Of a stretch of DNA of 7,068 nt, positions 5,330 to 7,068 are shown piece after piece. Within the stretch, counting starts at the first letter, position 1; each line of letters opens with the position of its first letter. The translations under genes and the position numbers were made by a program. Location of the stretch: assembly GCA_016282215.1 (NCBI GenBank), contig JAEEKC010000369.1, positions 1-7,068 on the forward strand, in the 5' to 3' direction. The stretch is from Lachnospiraceae bacterium. GTDB lineage: Bacteria; Bacillota; Clostridia; Lachnospirales; Lachnospiraceae. The notes below the pieces were generated by a model. That model made no database searches, was not told where the DNA came from, and saw nothing but the letters and a program-made list of their open reading frames with translations.

Positions 5330-6321
5330 TACATCTGTCCGCGAGCTGCCGCTTCTTTTGCACGTATCTTCTGGGCTTTTCTTTCTTCCTTCTTGATACG
5401 TTCGAGCGCCTTCTCGTCCTTGTCACGCAGCAGGTAGAACAGCAGTGCCGAAAGCACTACGATGATCACGAACATGATCATACTTGCTGCAGATGCTCTG
5501 TTGTACATGTAGCTTCCTTTGAACGCCTGGTTGTAAATGAAGATGTTCGTGGTCATGGTCGCATTGTCCGGGCCGCCGCCGAATACGAACAGCTGCGGGA
5601 TATCGAACATGTTCAAACCACCGATCAAACTCGTTACCAGTGTGAACAAAAGGATCGTCTTGATGTTCGGGATGGTGATCAGCCAGAAGGTCTGCCATCC
5701 GTTTGCGCCATCCACTTCCGCCGCCTCGAAGATCTCTGTACTGATACCGAGTACGCCGGAGATCAGGATGATCATTGTATAGCCGTACCACATCCAGGTC
5801 TGGATGAACATGATGATGTACTGTGCCACATTCTTCTTGATCAGGAAGTTGTACGGTTCATCGATAAAACCAAATCTCATCAACAGGTCGTTGACAGGAC
5901 CCATCGGGAATCCGAACAGGGAGCTGAACAGGATAGCGATGGTTGCTGCCGTGATGATGTTCGGCATGTAGAATACAACTTTAAAGAATCCTTCGCCTTT
6001 GATCTTGAAACGGCGGTCTGTGAACCATGCCGTCAGCAAAAGCGCTAAGGAGATCTGCGGGATGAAGTTGAATACCCACAGTTTTACGGTATTGCCAAAT
6101 GCTTTTCGGAACATTGCGTTCCCTAATATGAACTTGTAGTTTGCGAATAAATCGTCCTTCAGGAAGTGCCAGTCAGTTGCTGCTACACCCTTCAGGTCTG
6201 TGAATCCGATGATGATGGTATAGAATGTCGGATATAATTGGAAAATGGCATATGCCAGGAAAAAAGGAATGCAGAAAATGTAGCCCCACTTCGCATACCC
6301 CGTAAATTTGCCCTTCTTCAT
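5329..6321 (-). CDS. Carbohydrate ABC transporter permease, MalF/UgpA type (CUT1)
   Basis: A 330-residue permease. Hydrophobic segments lie at about 13-38, 79-98, 114-136, 167-190, 222-246 and 278-298. The EAA loop is EIFEAAEVDGANGWQTFWLI (196-215), with the expected E199-A-A and downstream Gly. The periplasm-facing block FVFGGGPDNATMTTNIF (245-261) is the MalF-subfamily signature (GGGP...T). A charged Lys/Glu/Arg/Ala tail (301-330), probably helical, extends past the last membrane segment into the cytoplasm. The ATG at 6321 has GGAGG 8 nt upstream. It lies 181 nt after the binding-protein gene, with two large hairpins in between, and 15 nt before its partner permease. The import substrate is unknown. 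No ATPase gene is in view; many Firmicute CUT1 systems share one encoded elsewhere (MsmX type). Confidence 0.93.
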   Translation of the reverse strand: MKKGKFTGYAKWGYIFCIPFFLAYAIFQLYPTFYTIIIGFTDLKGVAATDWHFLKDDLFANYKFILGNAMFRKAFGNTVKLWVFNFIPQISLALLLTAWFTDRRFKIKGEGFFKVVFYMPNIITAATIAILFSSLFGFPMGPVNDLLMRFGFIDEPYNFLIKKNVAQYIIMFIQTWMWYGYTMIILISGVLGISTEIFEAAEVDGANGWQTFWLITIPNIKTILLFTLVTSLIGGLNMFDIPQLFVFGGGPDNATMTTNIFIYNQAFKGSYMYNRASAASMIMFVIIVVLSALLFYLLRDKDEKALERIKKEERKAQKIRAKEAAARGQM

Positions 6322-6348
6322 GTATCGATCCTCCGGGATGTTTTTATC

Positions 6349-6398
6349 GCTTCGGCGATCAAATACCGCAAGTGATCACGGTATTTGATTACCGAAGC
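6349..6398. promoter_or_regulatory. Long intercistronic hairpin upstream of the MalF-type permease
   Basis: GCTTCGG (6349-6355) pairs with CCGAAGC (6392-6398) and ATCAAATACCG (6358-6368) pairs with CGGTATTTGAT (6379-6389). Between the two helices there is one G-U pair and one mismatch, giving about 20 bp of nearly continuous stem with a 10-nt loop. No U-tract follows on the minus strand, so it is more likely a stabilising or processing structure than a terminator. An alternative local fold exists: ATCGC-TTCG-GCGAT at 6346-6359, with a UUCG tetraloop. It ends 28 nt before the permease start. Confidence 0.65.
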
Positions 6399-6429
6399 AA
6401 TATTCTCAAGATACGCCGCTTACGCTCAA

Positions 6430-6462
6430 AATTCTGCGGGAAGGGATTCTTCCCGCAGAATT
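6430..6462 (-). terminator. Hairpin after the binding-protein gene, partial terminator or mRNA 3'-end stabiliser
   Basis: A perfect 13-bp stem, AATTCTGCGGGAA with its complement (6430-6442 and 6450-6462), with a 7-nt loop, located about 40 nt past the binding-protein stop. On the minus strand the stem ends in TTTT then GAG, a short U-run. This suits partial termination or protection of the upstream message, giving more binding protein than permease. Confidence 0.6.
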
Positions 6463-6502
6463 CATTGCCTAAGCGTTAGTAATTAACTGCTTTTTATTCA
6501 GC

Positions 6503-7068
6503 TTATTCAGCTGCTTCGATACCAAGGTCGGTAGCAACTTTTTCCTTGAAGGAAGCGATTGCATCTTCTTTGGACTTCTCGCCTGCTGCATACTGTGCAA
6601 CCTGCTCGGTATAAGCGTTGTTGATGCTCTCATCATACTGAGTCATGGTGTCACCCTTGGCATACTTGTTTGCAGGGATGAAGTAATCGAACATGTTCTG
6701 GCCGCCGAGGAAGTCAAGAGATCCATCAGACTTGCCCATTACTGTACCGGATGCTACTGTATCCTTTGTGCCGCCTTCGCCGTTCAGAGTTCCGTTTGCC
6801 CACTTGTACTGAAGTCCGTCTTCGGAAGAATCAAGAGTGATCCAGTAAATAAGTTCCTTAACAGCGTCCTTCTTTGCAGGATCCATGTTCTTGTTTGCCA
6901 TGATCCATGTACCACCCCAGAAGAAACCAACGGGTGAATCGCAAACTGCCCAGTCACCATAGGTGCCTTCGCCGACTGCTTTGCCACCGCAGTTAGGAGC
7001 GATGGTGTAGTTGATCAGCCACGCCGGACCGAAGAAACCAACTGCGTCTGCATCAGATGCGCCGCTCA
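6503..7068 (-). CDS. Extracellular sugar-binding protein of an ABC transporter, C-terminal part
   Basis: The gene enters from the right edge; 187 residues plus the stop are visible and the frame is open to the window end, so the N-terminus, signal peptide and lipobox are outside. The visible part begins SGASDADAVGFFGPAW and includes GYFGP-like and GFFWGGTWIMANKN segments typical of the C-terminal lobe of family 1 solute-binding proteins. A helix, KKDAVKELIYWITLDSSEDG, then follows. It ends FKEKVATDLGIEAAE, the usual C-terminal helix. The Met at 6901 is internal, not the start. Two cysteines (CGGK and VCDS) lie 16 residues apart. The protein should deliver the sugar to the two permeases encoded next in the operon. 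Position and sequence make the role secure, but the ligand is unknown. Confidence 0.88.
   Translation of the reverse strand, partial: SGASDADAVGFFGPAWLINYTIAPNCGGKAVGEGTYGDWAVCDSPVGFFWGGTWIMANKNMDPAKKDAVKELIYWITLDSSEDGLQYKWANGTLNGEGGTKDTVASGTVMGKSDGSLDFLGGQNMFDYFIPANKYAKGDTMTQYDESINNAYTEQVAQYAAGEKSKEDAIASFKEKVATDLGIEAAE

Noticed and set aside
5125..6048. Plus-strand open frame opposite the two permeases
   Set aside because: It crosses the boundary of two well-supported minus-strand permeases and its translation (many His, Cys, Asp, Gln) has no family resemblance. It is a shadow frame.

Overview
The window reads as a chromosomal segment of an anaerobic Firmicute, most likely a Lachnospiraceae-type Clostridium relative. 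The evidence is moderate GC content, Shine-Dalgarno sites of the AGGAGG/GGAGG kind, a DUF624 (YesL-like) protein next to a CUT1-type sugar ABC transporter, and a housekeeping run of a THUMP RNA methyltransferase, an N-acetylmuramoyl-L-alanine amidase and a RdgB/HAM1 nucleotide pyrophosphatase. The genus cannot be fixed from the sequence alone. Every protein gene I can support lies on the minus strand, so transcription runs from high to low coordinates. The long open frames on the plus strand are shadows.

Region 1 (7068 to about 4331) is the end of a sugar-import operon. It holds the C-terminal part of an extracellular solute-binding protein (cut by the window edge), a MalF-type permease (5329-6321) and a MalG-type permease (4420-5313), closed by a Rho-independent terminator (about 4331-4378). 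No ATPase is visible. The 181-nt gap between the binding protein and the first permease carries two strong hairpins, consistent with the usual need to express binding protein above permeases.

Region 2 (about 4322 to 2717) is a two-gene membrane-protein unit: a DUF624 protein with a long Lys/Ala-rich tail, then a DUF1700/HAAS-type small membrane protein. It has its own candidate extended -10 promoter, a perfect 16-bp palindrome directly downstream of that promoter, and a 13-bp perfect-stem terminator at 2717-2746. A pair of unexplained hairpins (4276-4322) separates it from region 1.

Region 3 (2543 to 1) holds the RNA methyltransferase, a roughly 100-nt multi-hairpin intergenic element (1286-1384) that resembles the short palindromic repeats scattered through Clostridia genomes, the cell-wall amidase with a Ser/Asp pentapeptide-repeat linker, and the 5' end of rdgB.

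No phage, IS, CRISPR or defence genes are visible. The observation most worth testing is in the 248-bp gap between regions 2 and 3. There the plus strand has TTGCAT-17 bp-TATAAT followed, about 90 nt on, by the terminator hairpin. The predicted transcript of roughly 95 nt would carry three C-tracts: one in a hairpin loop, one in a linker and one in the terminator loop. This is the layout of Gram-positive sRNAs that bind Shine-Dalgarno sequences, and it is a prediction only.
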